A program made the translations under genes and the position numbers. 64,000 nt of DNA from Rhodobacterales bacterium HKCCE2091 (GTDB lineage: Bacteria > Pseudomonadota > Alphaproteobacteria > Rhodobacterales > Rhodobacteraceae): NCBI GenBank assembly GCA_015689685.1, contig WVSL01000001.1:409298-473297 (forward strand), in the 5' to 3' direction. Shown here piece by piece: positions 35,871-43,943 of this stretch. Position 1 is the stretch's first letter. Every line of letters starts with the position of its first letter. The notes beneath the pieces were generated by a model, which was not told where the DNA came from, searched no databases, and saw only the letters and a list, made by a program, of their open reading frames with translations.

Positions 35871-37220
35871 GTGACGGAAACAGCAGAGATCACAGCCGAA
35901 CTGGCGCGCTACATCGCAAGTGCCGCCACACGCCCATTGCCGGAAGAGGTCGCGGCGAAGGCCCAGTTTCACCTGGTCGATACCCTCGCCGCGATCGTTT
36001 CCGGACGGACCCTGCCGGCGGGACGCGGAATACTGCCCTACCTGGAGACGCAGGGCGGGACGCCCTCCTGCTCCGTTCCGGGAACTGCGGTTCTGACCAC
36101 GCCCGCGCTCGCCGCACTGGCCAACGGGATGGCGGCCCATGCCGACGAGACCGACGATTCCCACGCGCCGTCCCTGACCCACCCGGGCTGCGTCGCGGTC
36201 CCGGCGGCCCTCGCGTCGGCCGAAGCGAACGGTCGGTCGGGCCGCGACCTGCTGATCGCGGTCGCGCTCGGCTACGACGTCGGCACGCGGGTTTCAATGG
36301 CGCTCGGCGGCAGCCGCTTCGCGGACACCTATCACTTGGGCAGCCACGGTTGGGGCGGCACGTTCGGTGCCACCGCCGCTGCGGCGATGCTGGCGGGACT
36401 GGACGAGACCGCGACCCGCCACGCTCTGTCCTACGCGGTCCAGTCGGCCTCCGGAAACCGCTGCTGGGTCCGCGACCGCGACCATGTGCAGAAGGCGTTC
36501 CAGTTCGCCGGGATTCCCGCGAAACAGGGGGTTGAGGCTGCCGGTCTCGCCGCCGCGGGGCTGACCGGCGTCGGCGACGCTATGGAGGGCGTTCCAGGTC
36601 TCTTTGCCGCCTTCCCGCTGACATCCGACCCGGCATTGGCGGTCGAGGAACTCGGCACCCGGTTCGAGGTGATGCGGACAACGATCAAGAAGTGGACCGT
36701 CGGTTCTCCGATCCAGATGGCGCTCGATTGCATCCACGCGGTCGCCACCGAGGAAGGCATCACCGAGCCCGAGATCGCCGATATCCTTGTGACCCTGCCT
36801 GGCCAGCGCAGTCGTGTCGCGCAAAGCGACATGCCTGACGTGAACCTTCCGCACGCCCTCGCGCTCTACCTCGTCGACGGCGGCGTCGGCTTCGCCAGCC
36901 TGCATGACCACGACCGGATGAAGGACCCGGAAGTGCGACGCGTCGCGGCAAAGGTGCGGGTTGAGGCCCGACCCGGCGCCGCGCGCGGCGAGCAGGCGCA
37001 TTTCACGCTTCAGACGACAGACGGCCGTCGCATCCACATGGAGCGTGAGCATGTTCGCGGCCAGCCCGCGAACCCGATGACCGAGGCCGAGATCGACGAG
37101 AAGGCGCTGGACCTCTTCGGGATCGGCCTCGGCGCGGACAGGGCCCGGCCGCTGCTGGAGGCACTGAAGGCTGTCGAGACCGTCGCGGATGTCCGCGACC
37201 TGCGGCCGCTCTGGCAGTAG
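35871..37220 (+). CDS. MmgE/PrpD family protein (paralogue B)
   Basis: A 449-aa MmgE/PrpD protein, divergent in place and sequence from its neighbour. Family marks are FHLVDTLAAIVSGR, the HADETDDSHAPSLTHPG segment with Asp/His residues of the active-site region, and a HALSYAVQSASG helix. A KKWTVGSPIQMALDC loop corresponds to the substrate-binding K(P/W)xxxG region. The start is a GTG at 35871 with GGGAGAC before it. It probably acts as a dehydratase, decarboxylase or isomerase on an unsaturated or hydroxylated tricarboxylate. Confidence 0.85.
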   Translation: MTETAEITAELARYIASAATRPLPEEVAAKAQFHLVDTLAAIVSGRTLPAGRGILPYLETQGGTPSCSVPGTAVLTTPALAALANGMAAHADETDDSHAPSLTHPGCVAVPAALASAEANGRSGRDLLIAVALGYDVGTRVSMALGGSRFADTYHLGSHGWGGTFGATAAAAMLAGLDETATRHALSYAVQSASGNRCWVRDRDHVQKAFQFAGIPAKQGVEAAGLAAAGLTGVGDAMEGVPGLFAAFPLTSDPALAVEELGTRFEVMRTTIKKWTVGSPIQMALDCIHAVATEEGITEPEIADILVTLPGQRSRVAQSDMPDVNLPHALALYLVDGGVGFASLHDHDRMKDPEVRRVAAKVRVEARPGAARGEQAHFTLQTTDGRRIHMEREHVRGQPANPMTEAEIDEKALDLFGIGLGADRARPLLEALKAVETVADVRDLRPLWQ

Positions 37221-37253
37221 CCGCAACCGTCGCCACGTTCCGACCAACGGAAA

Positions 37254-37279
37254 GGGCGCCGACCCTGCGGCCGGCGCCC
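37254..37279. terminator. Hairpin between convergent MmgE/PrpD and TctC genes
   Basis: A perfect 8-bp stem GGGCGCCG/CGGCGCCC with a 10-nt loop lies between stops at 37220 and 37300. GTCGTTTCGTC follows on the plus strand. It suits a bidirectional terminator, though the T-tract is interrupted. Confidence 0.55.
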
Positions 37280-37299
37280 GTCGTTTCGTCGCCATCCGG

Positions 37300-38334
37300 T
37301 CACTCGGCGGCGAGGATCTCCTGCACGCGCTCGACCACCTCGGGCGGCGTGCCCATCAGTTCCTCGGCAAGCGCCTGGAGTTCTTCACCCGACACGAAGC
37401 CCTCGTCGGCGCCGGTGCTCATGATCTCCTCCACGAAACGCGGATCCGTGCCAGCCTGCCGGAATGCCTCGCGCAGGGCCGCGAGCCGATCTTCCGGAAT
37501 GCCGGCCGGAGCTGCGAAGGGGCGACCGATTTCCTGCGGGATCAGCATGAAGCGGAAGATCGCGCGGGTCGTGTCGTCCTCGACCGCTTCCATCACGTTC
37601 GGGACGTCCGGCATCTGCGGATGCCGCTCCAGCCCGAACTGGAGGATGTATTGCAGCGTGCCTTCCTCGATCCAGGCGGCCTGCTCGCGCTGCGAGGAGG
37701 AATAGCTGCCGGCGCGGCCGTCGACCTCGCCGCGCTCCATTGCGAGCGCCTGTTCCTCGTTGCCTTCGTAGCCGGGGATCAGCCGGTAGTTCGCGCCGAG
37801 CAGCTCGTTGACCATCAACGGATAGGTGTTGTTCGCGCTGCCCGCCCCGGTCACAGCCAGGATCAGGGGCATGTCGATGGCGTCCTGCACGGTCTCGATG
37901 CCCGGATCGTCGGGGCTGTGGGTGAAGATCACGTAGGTCACCCGGCTCACCGCGCCGAGATGGCTGACCTCGCGCGGGTCGAAGTCGATCCGCTCCTCGC
38001 TCAGAAGCGGGTCGGTGAAGTTGTTGCGCTGAAGCGTTCCGATCCAGGTCCCGTCGTTCGGCGCGCTGTTCTGCATCTCCGCCGCGACCACGAGCCCGCC
38101 CGCGCCGGGCCGGTTCTGGACGATGATGTCGGGATTGCCGGGGATGTATTCCGACAGGTAGGGCGCGATCGTGCGGGCGAAGTAGTCCGCCGCGCCGCCG
38201 GCCGCCGCCCCGACCATCAGCGTGATGTCGTTCTCGCTGTAGAATTCCTCGACGCTCTGCGCGTGTCCCGGTCCGCTGCCGACGAGCATCAGCGCCCCGA
38301 TGGCCGCCGTGCCGATCCTCTTGAATAGGTTCAT
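37300..38334 (-). CDS. Tripartite tricarboxylate transporter receptor (TctC/Bug family)
   Basis: A 344-aa periplasmic substrate receptor. The signal peptide ends at GPGHAQS. The mature part has NRPGAGGLVVAAEMQNSAPNDGTW, the Bug ligand-binding strand-loop, and a VTGAGSANNTYPLMVNELLG region. GGGAGGACCAG precedes the ATG at 38334. It is read divergently from the second tctA and is separate from it, while that system has its own TctC at 40799. It may therefore serve the TctA-TctB fusion at 32011-34065, which lacks an adjacent receptor. Confidence 0.88.
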   Translation of the reverse strand: MNLFKRIGTAAIGALMLVGSGPGHAQSVEEFYSENDITLMVGAAAGGAADYFARTIAPYLSEYIPGNPDIIVQNRPGAGGLVVAAEMQNSAPNDGTWIGTLQRNNFTDPLLSEERIDFDPREVSHLGAVSRVTYVIFTHSPDDPGIETVQDAIDMPLILAVTGAGSANNTYPLMVNELLGANYRLIPGYEGNEEQALAMERGEVDGRAGSYSSSQREQAAWIEEGTLQYILQFGLERHPQMPDVPNVMEAVEDDTTRAIFRFMLIPQEIGRPFAAPAGIPEDRLAALREAFRQAGTDPRFVEEIMSTGADEGFVSGEELQALAEELMGTPPEVVERVQEILAAE

Positions 38335-38743
38335 CTGGTCCTCCCTTTGCGCCGGAACCCGGGTGATGACGCATTCGCCAGCCGGGGCGCGGCTTTGGTG
38401 GTTCAAGCTCAGTCCCTCGGGCTCAACATTGGAAATAGATTCTCCGGCGGGCGGCATAGATTCCGCATCCCCCGCGCTTCGCCGGGTGCCCCCGGATCCA
38501 TTCTCGCGCCGTGTGGCTCGGACAGGAAATGAATAGCCTCCGCCCGAAAAGCTATTCGCGCCCATCATCGCACTGACGCTACCCTGAAGCGGAGGAAGGG
38601 CAGGTCCGGCCGAGCCGAAACGCGGTTCCGGCCCCGCCCCGCGGGAGGAAAGATGACACCGAACGAATGGACTCCGCGGCGCGCGGCCGACACCGGCTGC
38701 CACGATCCGAATGACGCCGCGACCCCGGCGGGAGGGCATCGCC
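38335..38743. promoter_or_regulatory. Divergent control region with a GAATAGC dyad
   Basis: About 410 bp between tctC (minus) and tctA (plus). The clearest element is an inverted repeat GAATAGC (38531-38537) / GCTATTC (38551-38557) with a 13-bp centre, the size expected for a LysR operator half-site pair. A related GGAAATAGATTC lies about 100 bp to its left. A small ORF near the tctA start is listed separately. No other gene is supported. Confidence 0.45.
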
Positions 38744-38751
38744 GTGGGTGA
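38653..38751 (+). CDS. Possible leader peptide overlapping the tctA start
   Basis: A 32-codon ORF with a very good ribosome site (GGGAGGAAAG directly before the ATG at 38653) reads MTPNEWTPRRAADTG and on to a TGA at 38749-38751. Its end overlaps the GTG start of tctA (38744) by eight bases, so ribosomes could be handed on. No domain is visible, and chance ORFs are common at this GC content. Confidence 0.3.
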   Translation: MTPNEWTPRRAADTGCHDPNDAATPAGGHRRG

Positions 38752-40252
38752 CGCGCTGCTGACATCCCTCTCTGCGCTCGTGGTGTCTGGCGGCGTCTTC
38801 TACCTGCTGCTCGGCACCATCGTGGGCCTCGTTTTCGGGATCATTCCGGGCCTCGGAGGGCCGACCGCGCTCGCCCTCCTGATCCCGCTGACCTTCGGTC
38901 TCGACACCACCGCGGCGATGTTCCTTGCCGGCGGCATCATGGGGGCGATCCCGTTCGGCGGGTCGGTCACCGCGATCCTTCTGAACACGCCCGGCACCGC
39001 GCCCAACGCGGCGACGGTGTTCGACGGCTACCCGATGACGCTTGAGGGCCGCGCGGGCGAGGCGCTCGGCGCCGCGGCCACTGCGTCCTCCATCGGCGGC
39101 ATCTTCGGCATCCTGATCCTGTTCGCGGTCCTGCCGGTGGCGCGCGAGATCATCCTCGCCTTCGCCCCGCCCGAGTTCTTCATGCTGGCCGTGCTCGGTC
39201 TCTGCGCCATCGCCGTCAGCTCCGACGGAAAGATGCTGAAGGGCCTGATCGCCGCCTGCTTGGGCCTGATGATCGCCTTCGTCGGCTATGACAACGTCTC
39301 CGGCACCGTGCGCTTCGCCTTCGGCATCGACTACCTCTGGGACGGCATCCCGCTGATCCCGGCGCTGATCGGCCTGTTCGCCATCGCGCAGATCGTGTCG
39401 CTCTACCTGGCCGGCGGCTCAATCACCGAGAACCCGACCGCCGTGCGTGTCAACCGCGTTGGCGACGGGATCCGCGCGGTGTTCCGGCACTGGCCCACGC
39501 TCCTGCGTGGGTCCGGCATCGGGGCGCTCGTCGGTGCGGTTCCGGGGGTCGGCGGCACCGTCGCGGCGTTCCTGTCCTATTCCGTCACCGTCCAGACCTC
39601 GAAGGACCCGGAAAGCTTCGGCAAAGGCAACATCCAGGGCGTGATCGCGCCCGAGGCCTCGAACAACGCGCGCGAAGGCGGCGCGCTGATCCCGACGCTC
39701 GCCTTCGGCATCCCCGGATCGGCCGAGATGGCAGTGTTCCTCGGCCTTCTAGTGCTGCACGGCCTGCAACCGGGGCCGAGCCTGCTTCTGAACAACATGA
39801 GCGTCATCACCTCGCTGATGCTGTCGATCGCCATCGCCTCGGTGCTCGCCTCGGTGCTCTGCCTGATGGTGGCACGACGGCTGGCGCTCATCACGCTGAT
39901 CGACGTGAACTTCCTCGTGCCGGTGATCCTCTCGGTATCGCTGGTCGGGGCCTACGCCCTGAACTCCAGCATGTACGACGCCATCGTCGCGGTGATCTTC
40001 GGGGCGGTCGGCTACCTGATGATCCGCTTCGACTACCCCCGCCTGCCGCTGGTGATCGCGATGTTCCTCGGCGAGGTGTTGGAGGTGTCCTACCGCCAGT
40101 CGATGATGATCGCCCGCGGGGACTGGACCGTGTTCTTCACCCGGCCGCTGTCGTTGGTGCTGTTCCTCCTGGTGATCCTCAGCCTCAGCGTCCCGTTCAT
40201 CCGTTACCTTCTGCGCCGCCGCGGCGCGAACCGTGAAAGCACCGCGCCATGA
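38744..40252 (+). CDS. Tripartite tricarboxylate transporter, large permease TctA
   Basis: A 502-aa polytopic permease with about 12 hydrophobic segments. TctA signatures are GIIPGLGGPTALALLIPLTF, ILLNTPGTAPNAATVFDGYPM, GAVPGVGGTVAAFLSY, and APEASNNAREGGALIPTLAFGIPGSAE. A GTG at 38744 with GGGAGG 8 nt upstream is chosen; an ATG at 38711 has no ribosome site. It overlaps tctB by four bases (ATGA), and tctC follows, so the plus-strand operon is a complete TTT uptake system for carboxylates. Confidence 0.92.
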   Translation: MGDALLTSLSALVVSGGVFYLLLGTIVGLVFGIIPGLGGPTALALLIPLTFGLDTTAAMFLAGGIMGAIPFGGSVTAILLNTPGTAPNAATVFDGYPMTLEGRAGEALGAAATASSIGGIFGILILFAVLPVAREIILAFAPPEFFMLAVLGLCAIAVSSDGKMLKGLIAACLGLMIAFVGYDNVSGTVRFAFGIDYLWDGIPLIPALIGLFAIAQIVSLYLAGGSITENPTAVRVNRVGDGIRAVFRHWPTLLRGSGIGALVGAVPGVGGTVAAFLSYSVTVQTSKDPESFGKGNIQGVIAPEASNNAREGGALIPTLAFGIPGSAEMAVFLGLLVLHGLQPGPSLLLNNMSVITSLMLSIAIASVLASVLCLMVARRLALITLIDVNFLVPVILSVSLVGAYALNSSMYDAIVAVIFGAVGYLMIRFDYPRLPLVIAMFLGEVLEVSYRQSMMIARGDWTVFFTRPLSLVLFLLVILSLSVPFIRYLLRRRGANRESTAP

Positions 40253-40758
40253 CCGCAAGCCGCCGCCTGTCCGAGGCACTGCCCTCGCTCGTCCTGCTTG
40301 GCGTCGCCGCGTTCTACGCCTGGGTGTCGTTCGACTACTCCGCACAGACCCGCGCGATTCCGCTCGGCGTGGCGGGGCTTGCGATCCTGCTCGTGCTCGT
40401 CGACTTGGCATCTCAAGGCGAGGGCGCTGTCGCGCGCCGCATCCGGCGAGTCATCAGCGGCAGCGGCGCACCGTCGCCCGTGCCGGGGCTCGACGGTCAG
40501 GCTGGCCAGCGCCACGCCGCGCGGCACGAACTTGCCGCCTTCGGCTGGATCGCGGGGTTCCTCGTCCTCGCTATCGTCACCGGGTTCTACATCGCGATCC
40601 CGCTCTACGTGATCGCCTACCTGCGCATCCACGGCGGCAAGCCGATCCTCGTCGCCGCGGCGACCGGGCTCGGGCTGGTCGCGGTGCTCTACGGCCTTTT
40701 CGAGATCCTGCTCGGCTACGAGGTCTTCGGCGGGCTCATCACCGGCGATTACCTCTGA
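40249..40758 (+). CDS. Tripartite tricarboxylate transporter, small permease TctB
   Basis: A 169-aa protein with four hydrophobic helices (about 12-28, 36-52, 97-125, 133-155), the TctB layout. A polar central linker is rich in Arg, Gly and Pro. Starts in the ATGA overlap with tctA and is followed by tctC 40 bp downstream. The second helix pair contains GFYIAIPLYVIAYLRIHGG, typical of the family. Compare the C-terminal part of the TctA-TctB fusion at 32.0 kb. Confidence 0.88.
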   Translation: MTASRRLSEALPSLVLLGVAAFYAWVSFDYSAQTRAIPLGVAGLAILLVLVDLASQGEGAVARRIRRVISGSGAPSPVPGLDGQAGQRHAARHELAAFGWIAGFLVLAIVTGFYIAIPLYVIAYLRIHGGKPILVAAATGLGLVAVLYGLFEILLGYEVFGGLITGDYL

Positions 40759-40798
40759 CCGCGAACACGACAACCGCTTTCATCACGGAGGAGATATC

Positions 40799-41755
40799 AT
40801 GGCGGGACAACGGAAACTGATGGCGCTCGTGGCTGCGGGGGCATTCATGCTCGCGCCGGTCGCAGCCTCGGCCCAGGACTGGCCGGACGGCGATATCGAC
40901 CTGATCATCCCCTCGGGCCCCGGCGGCGGCTTCGACGTCTACGGCCGGGTGCTGGCGCGGGCGATGGAGGAAACGCTCGACGTCAACGTACTGGCCCAGA
41001 ACGTGTCCGGCGGCGGCGGGATGCGCGGCGCGACCGAGGCTTTCCAGGCCGCGCCGGACGGCCAGACCTTCGCCGTCTTCAACGTCCCCGGCATCATCGA
41101 GCCGGTGATCCAGGGCGAGGACGTGGCCTACGACATCGAACAGATCGACTGGCTCGGCGCGATGGCGTTCAACCAGTACGTCGTCGTCGTCGCGGCGGAT
41201 TCGCCCTACGAGACGATCGAGGATCTGCGCGCGGCGGGCGAGACCATCAGCTTCACCGGCTACGGTTCTTCGGGGATCGCCGCCAACCGGATCATCTGCG
41301 CCGAGACCGGGCTCGATTGCCAGATCATCACCGGCTACCCCTCGAACAACGAGGCGCTGCTCGGCGTGGTGCGCGGAGACGCGGTGGCCTCGGTGCCGCC
41401 GATCTCGACCGCGGCGGCGTTCAACACCGATGGCGACCTGCGCGCGATCCTGCTGGTCACCAACACCGGCATCGACGCCTTCCCGGAGGCCCAGAACGCG
41501 GAGGAGGCCGGATACCCTGCGCTGGCGAGCCTCGGCCTGATCCGCGCCTTCGGCCTGCCGCCCGGCGTGCCGGACGACACCCGCGCCGCGTTCCAGGAAG
41601 TGTTCGACACCGCGCTCCAGGCACAATCCGTCGCCGACTGGGTGGCCGAGACCGGCAATGCCTACGACCCGATGGATGGCGCCGCGCTGTCGGAGCTGAT
41701 CGCCTCGCAAACCGCGCTGCTAACGCAATACGCGGACGTGCTTGCCGCGGAATAG
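40799..41755 (+). CDS. Tripartite tricarboxylate transporter receptor (TctC/Bug family)
   Basis: A 318-aa periplasmic binding protein. Its signal peptide ends at APVAASAQ, followed by the Bug start IDLIIPSGPGGGFDVYGRVLARAMEE (read in two parts). Ligand-pocket loops NVSGGGGMRGATEAF and FTGYGSSGIAANR follow, with a possible disulfide between Cys in RIICAETG and LDCQI. GGAGGAGATATC is a strong ribosome site. It completes the tctA-tctB-tctC operon. The ligand is unknown. Confidence 0.9.
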   Translation: MAGQRKLMALVAAGAFMLAPVAASAQDWPDGDIDLIIPSGPGGGFDVYGRVLARAMEETLDVNVLAQNVSGGGGMRGATEAFQAAPDGQTFAVFNVPGIIEPVIQGEDVAYDIEQIDWLGAMAFNQYVVVVAADSPYETIEDLRAAGETISFTGYGSSGIAANRIICAETGLDCQIITGYPSNNEALLGVVRGDAVASVPPISTAAAFNTDGDLRAILLVTNTGIDAFPEAQNAEEAGYPALASLGLIRAFGLPPGVPDDTRAAFQEVFDTALQAQSVADWVAETGNAYDPMDGAALSELIASQTALLTQYADVLAAE

Positions 41756-41835
41756 GCGGCAATCGCGGGCGGCGCGGCGATCATCGCCCGGCCGTCCGCA
41801 TTCCCAAGCCCCCCGGCCCGACCTAGGGTGACGCC

Positions 41836-43080
41836 ATGCGCGATCTCGTCGAAACCGGACCGTCCCGCCAGAACCTCAGGCATCTGTGGGCCTTCTGCGA
41901 GGTCGTGCGCCAGCGTAGCGTCAACCGCGTGGCCGGCGCGATAAACCTGTCGCAACCCGCGATTTCCCAGGCCATCGCCAGCCTCGAGGTCGACTTCGGC
42001 GCGGTCCTCTTCCACCGCGATCCTACGGGCATGCACCCGACCCGGATGGGCGAGATCCTCGCCGCGCGCCTTCGCCGGGGCTTCGCGGCGCTCGCCGCCG
42101 CGCAGGCCTTCTGCGAGACCGGCGGCACCGGGTCCGGCTCCACCGATCCCTCGCTCGTGTTCCGCACCAGCCAGCTCGACGTGGTCGTGGCGCTGTCGGG
42201 CCACGCGAGCATCCCCGCTTGCGCCCGCGCACTCGGCATCTCGGAGAAGTCCGTCGCCCGTAACGTGCGCAACCTCGAACTCCGGCTCGACCGGGCGCTG
42301 ATGATCAAGGATTTCGGCGCCGCCCGCCTGACCCGCGCGGGCGAGGCGATTGCGCGGGCTGGCAAGATCCTGTCGCGCGAGATCGAACTGGCGCGGGAGG
42401 AGATGGCGGCCGAACACGGCATCGCGCGCGGCCGGCTGGTGATCGGCGGGTTGCCGCTGTCGCGATCCTACATCCTGCCGCGCGCCATGCTCGCCATCGC
42501 CAACCGGTTCCCCGACGTGGAAATCCAGCTCGTCGAGGCTTCCTACGACGTTCTCGTGTCCGGCGTGCGGGACGGCGAGATCGACATCCTCGTCGGCGCG
42601 CTCCGCGACCGCCCGCCTTTCGCGGAGGTGCGCCAGAAACTTCTGTTCGAAGAGCGGCTCTGCGTCGTTGCCCGCAGCGACCACCCCCTTCTCGACCGCC
42701 CCGGCGCGGCGATGGCCGACACGATGGCCTACCCGTGGATCGCGCCCCGCACCGGATCGCCCGCGCGGCGGGTGTTCGACACGCTGATGGCGCGCGCGGG
42801 CGGTGCGCCGCGCGTGCTGCTGGAGGTCGCGTCCCATATCGCGGTCCGGTCGATCCTCCTGGAAAGCGACTGTCTCGCCCTGATCTCGCGCCACCAGATC
42901 CGGTACGAGGAAATGCAGGGCCAGCTTGCCGTCGTGCTCGTCGACCCCGACATGGGGCCGCGGCGGGTCGGTGTGACGGTGCGCGCGGACTGGGATCCGA
43001 CGCCGTTGCAGACGGCCTTCATGGCGGAGTTGGAAACCGCCGCCGCGGCCTCGCTGCCGCCGGAACTCGACACGGTCTAG
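41836..43080 (+). CDS. LysR-type regulator with two N-terminal HTH domains, second copy
   Basis: A 414-aa regulator built like 30694-31953. HTH one lies at about 13-72 (VAGAINLSQPAISQAIASLE), HTH two at about 110-170 (CARALGISEKSVARNVRNLE), and the effector domain starts at about 198 (GRLVIGGLPLSRSYILPRAM). It follows tctABC by 80 bp on the same strand and ends in a CTAG shared with the stop of the converging decarboxylase-like gene. Both double-headed regulators have similar junction sequences (GxLVIGGLPxSxSY and MEIVVGALPMSGSY), so they share an origin. Confidence 0.85.
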   Translation: MRDLVETGPSRQNLRHLWAFCEVVRQRSVNRVAGAINLSQPAISQAIASLEVDFGAVLFHRDPTGMHPTRMGEILAARLRRGFAALAAAQAFCETGGTGSGSTDPSLVFRTSQLDVVVALSGHASIPACARALGISEKSVARNVRNLELRLDRALMIKDFGAARLTRAGEAIARAGKILSREIELAREEMAAEHGIARGRLVIGGLPLSRSYILPRAMLAIANRFPDVEIQLVEASYDVLVSGVRDGEIDILVGALRDRPPFAEVRQKLLFEERLCVVARSDHPLLDRPGAAMADTMAYPWIAPRTGSPARRVFDTLMARAGGAPRVLLEVASHIAVRSILLESDCLALISRHQIRYEEMQGQLAVVLVDPDMGPRRVGVTVRADWDPTPLQTAFMAELETAAAASLPPELDTV

Positions 43081-43943
43081 CCGAGCAACTCCATGCCCCG
43101 CCCGAACACGTTCTCGAACGACAGGCGGCGCGTGGTCAGACCCTGCCGGTGCACCGATCCAAGCAGGGTCTCGACCGAGCGCCGCATCGCGTCGGCCCCG
43201 ATCGGCAGCATGTCCGGACCGTCCTGCCTGAGCGCGGCCTTCGCCTCCGCGAAACCCTCGACCACTCTCCGCACGAGGCCCGGATCGCGCTCCGCGAGGT
43301 CGGGCGAGACGGCAACGACGTGGTTGATCTGGACGACGCCGGTGCGCGCAAGGTTCTCCCGCGCCGCGGCGTCAGGGTCGGGGATCACCGGTGCGATCCA
43401 GGGGTCATCGGGCATGTCGATCCCGAAGATCGCCGCGTCGACGAGGCCATCCCGCAACAGGTCGTAGGGCTTCGTCCCCGCAGGGTCGCGCACCACGTTC
43501 GCGGGTTCCGGCGCGCCCGCGACATGGGACGCCTCCTCCGTCACCCATTCGACGCTGCGCGGGTCGATGCCGTATTCGGTGTCGAGGATCGTGCGGACCC
43601 AGGCCCCCGTGGTCTGGCTGTAGGCCCTGACCGCGATGCGGTGGCCCGGCAGGTCGGCCGTGGTCAGGGCCGTGCGGTCGCGGTTCTGGACGAGGCAGCG
43701 GTGCTGAAACCGCGACGAGATCGTGACCGGCAGCGGGATCACCGGGCGCCCGGCCTCCGCCGCCTGGATCGCGGCTACGATGGCCAGTTCGCTGATATCG
43801 AAGGCGGTGTCCTCGACCATCGGGCGGAAGGCGCGGTGGATCGGCACGACCTCCTTCACGTCGAGGCCGAGCGCCTTCGCGGGACCGGCAAGAAAGGCCG
43901 CAGCGATTGGGGTGTCGCCAAGGACCAGCGTGGGCGCGCTCAC
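43077..43943 (-). CDS. 4,5-dihydroxyphthalate decarboxylase-like protein (paralogue C)
   Basis: A 288-aa cytosolic member of the same family as 26841-27725 and 28851-29819. It has SSRFQHRCLVQN, VRAYSQTTGAWVRTIL and SVHRQGLTTRRL, and no signal peptide. Start is a GTG at 43943 in a GTGA overlap with the amidohydrolase stop. With that gene it repeats the pairing seen at 26.8-28.6 kb. Its stop overlaps that of the plus-strand LysR gene by a CTAG. Confidence 0.76.
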   Translation of the reverse strand: MSAPTLVLGDTPIAAAFLAGPAKALGLDVKEVVPIHRAFRPMVEDTAFDISELAIVAAIQAAEAGRPVIPLPVTISSRFQHRCLVQNRDRTALTTADLPGHRIAVRAYSQTTGAWVRTILDTEYGIDPRSVEWVTEEASHVAGAPEPANVVRDPAGTKPYDLLRDGLVDAAIFGIDMPDDPWIAPVIPDPDAAARENLARTGVVQINHVVAVSPDLAERDPGLVRRVVEGFAEAKAALRQDGPDMLPIGADAMRRSVETLLGSVHRQGLTTRRLSFENVFGRGMELLG

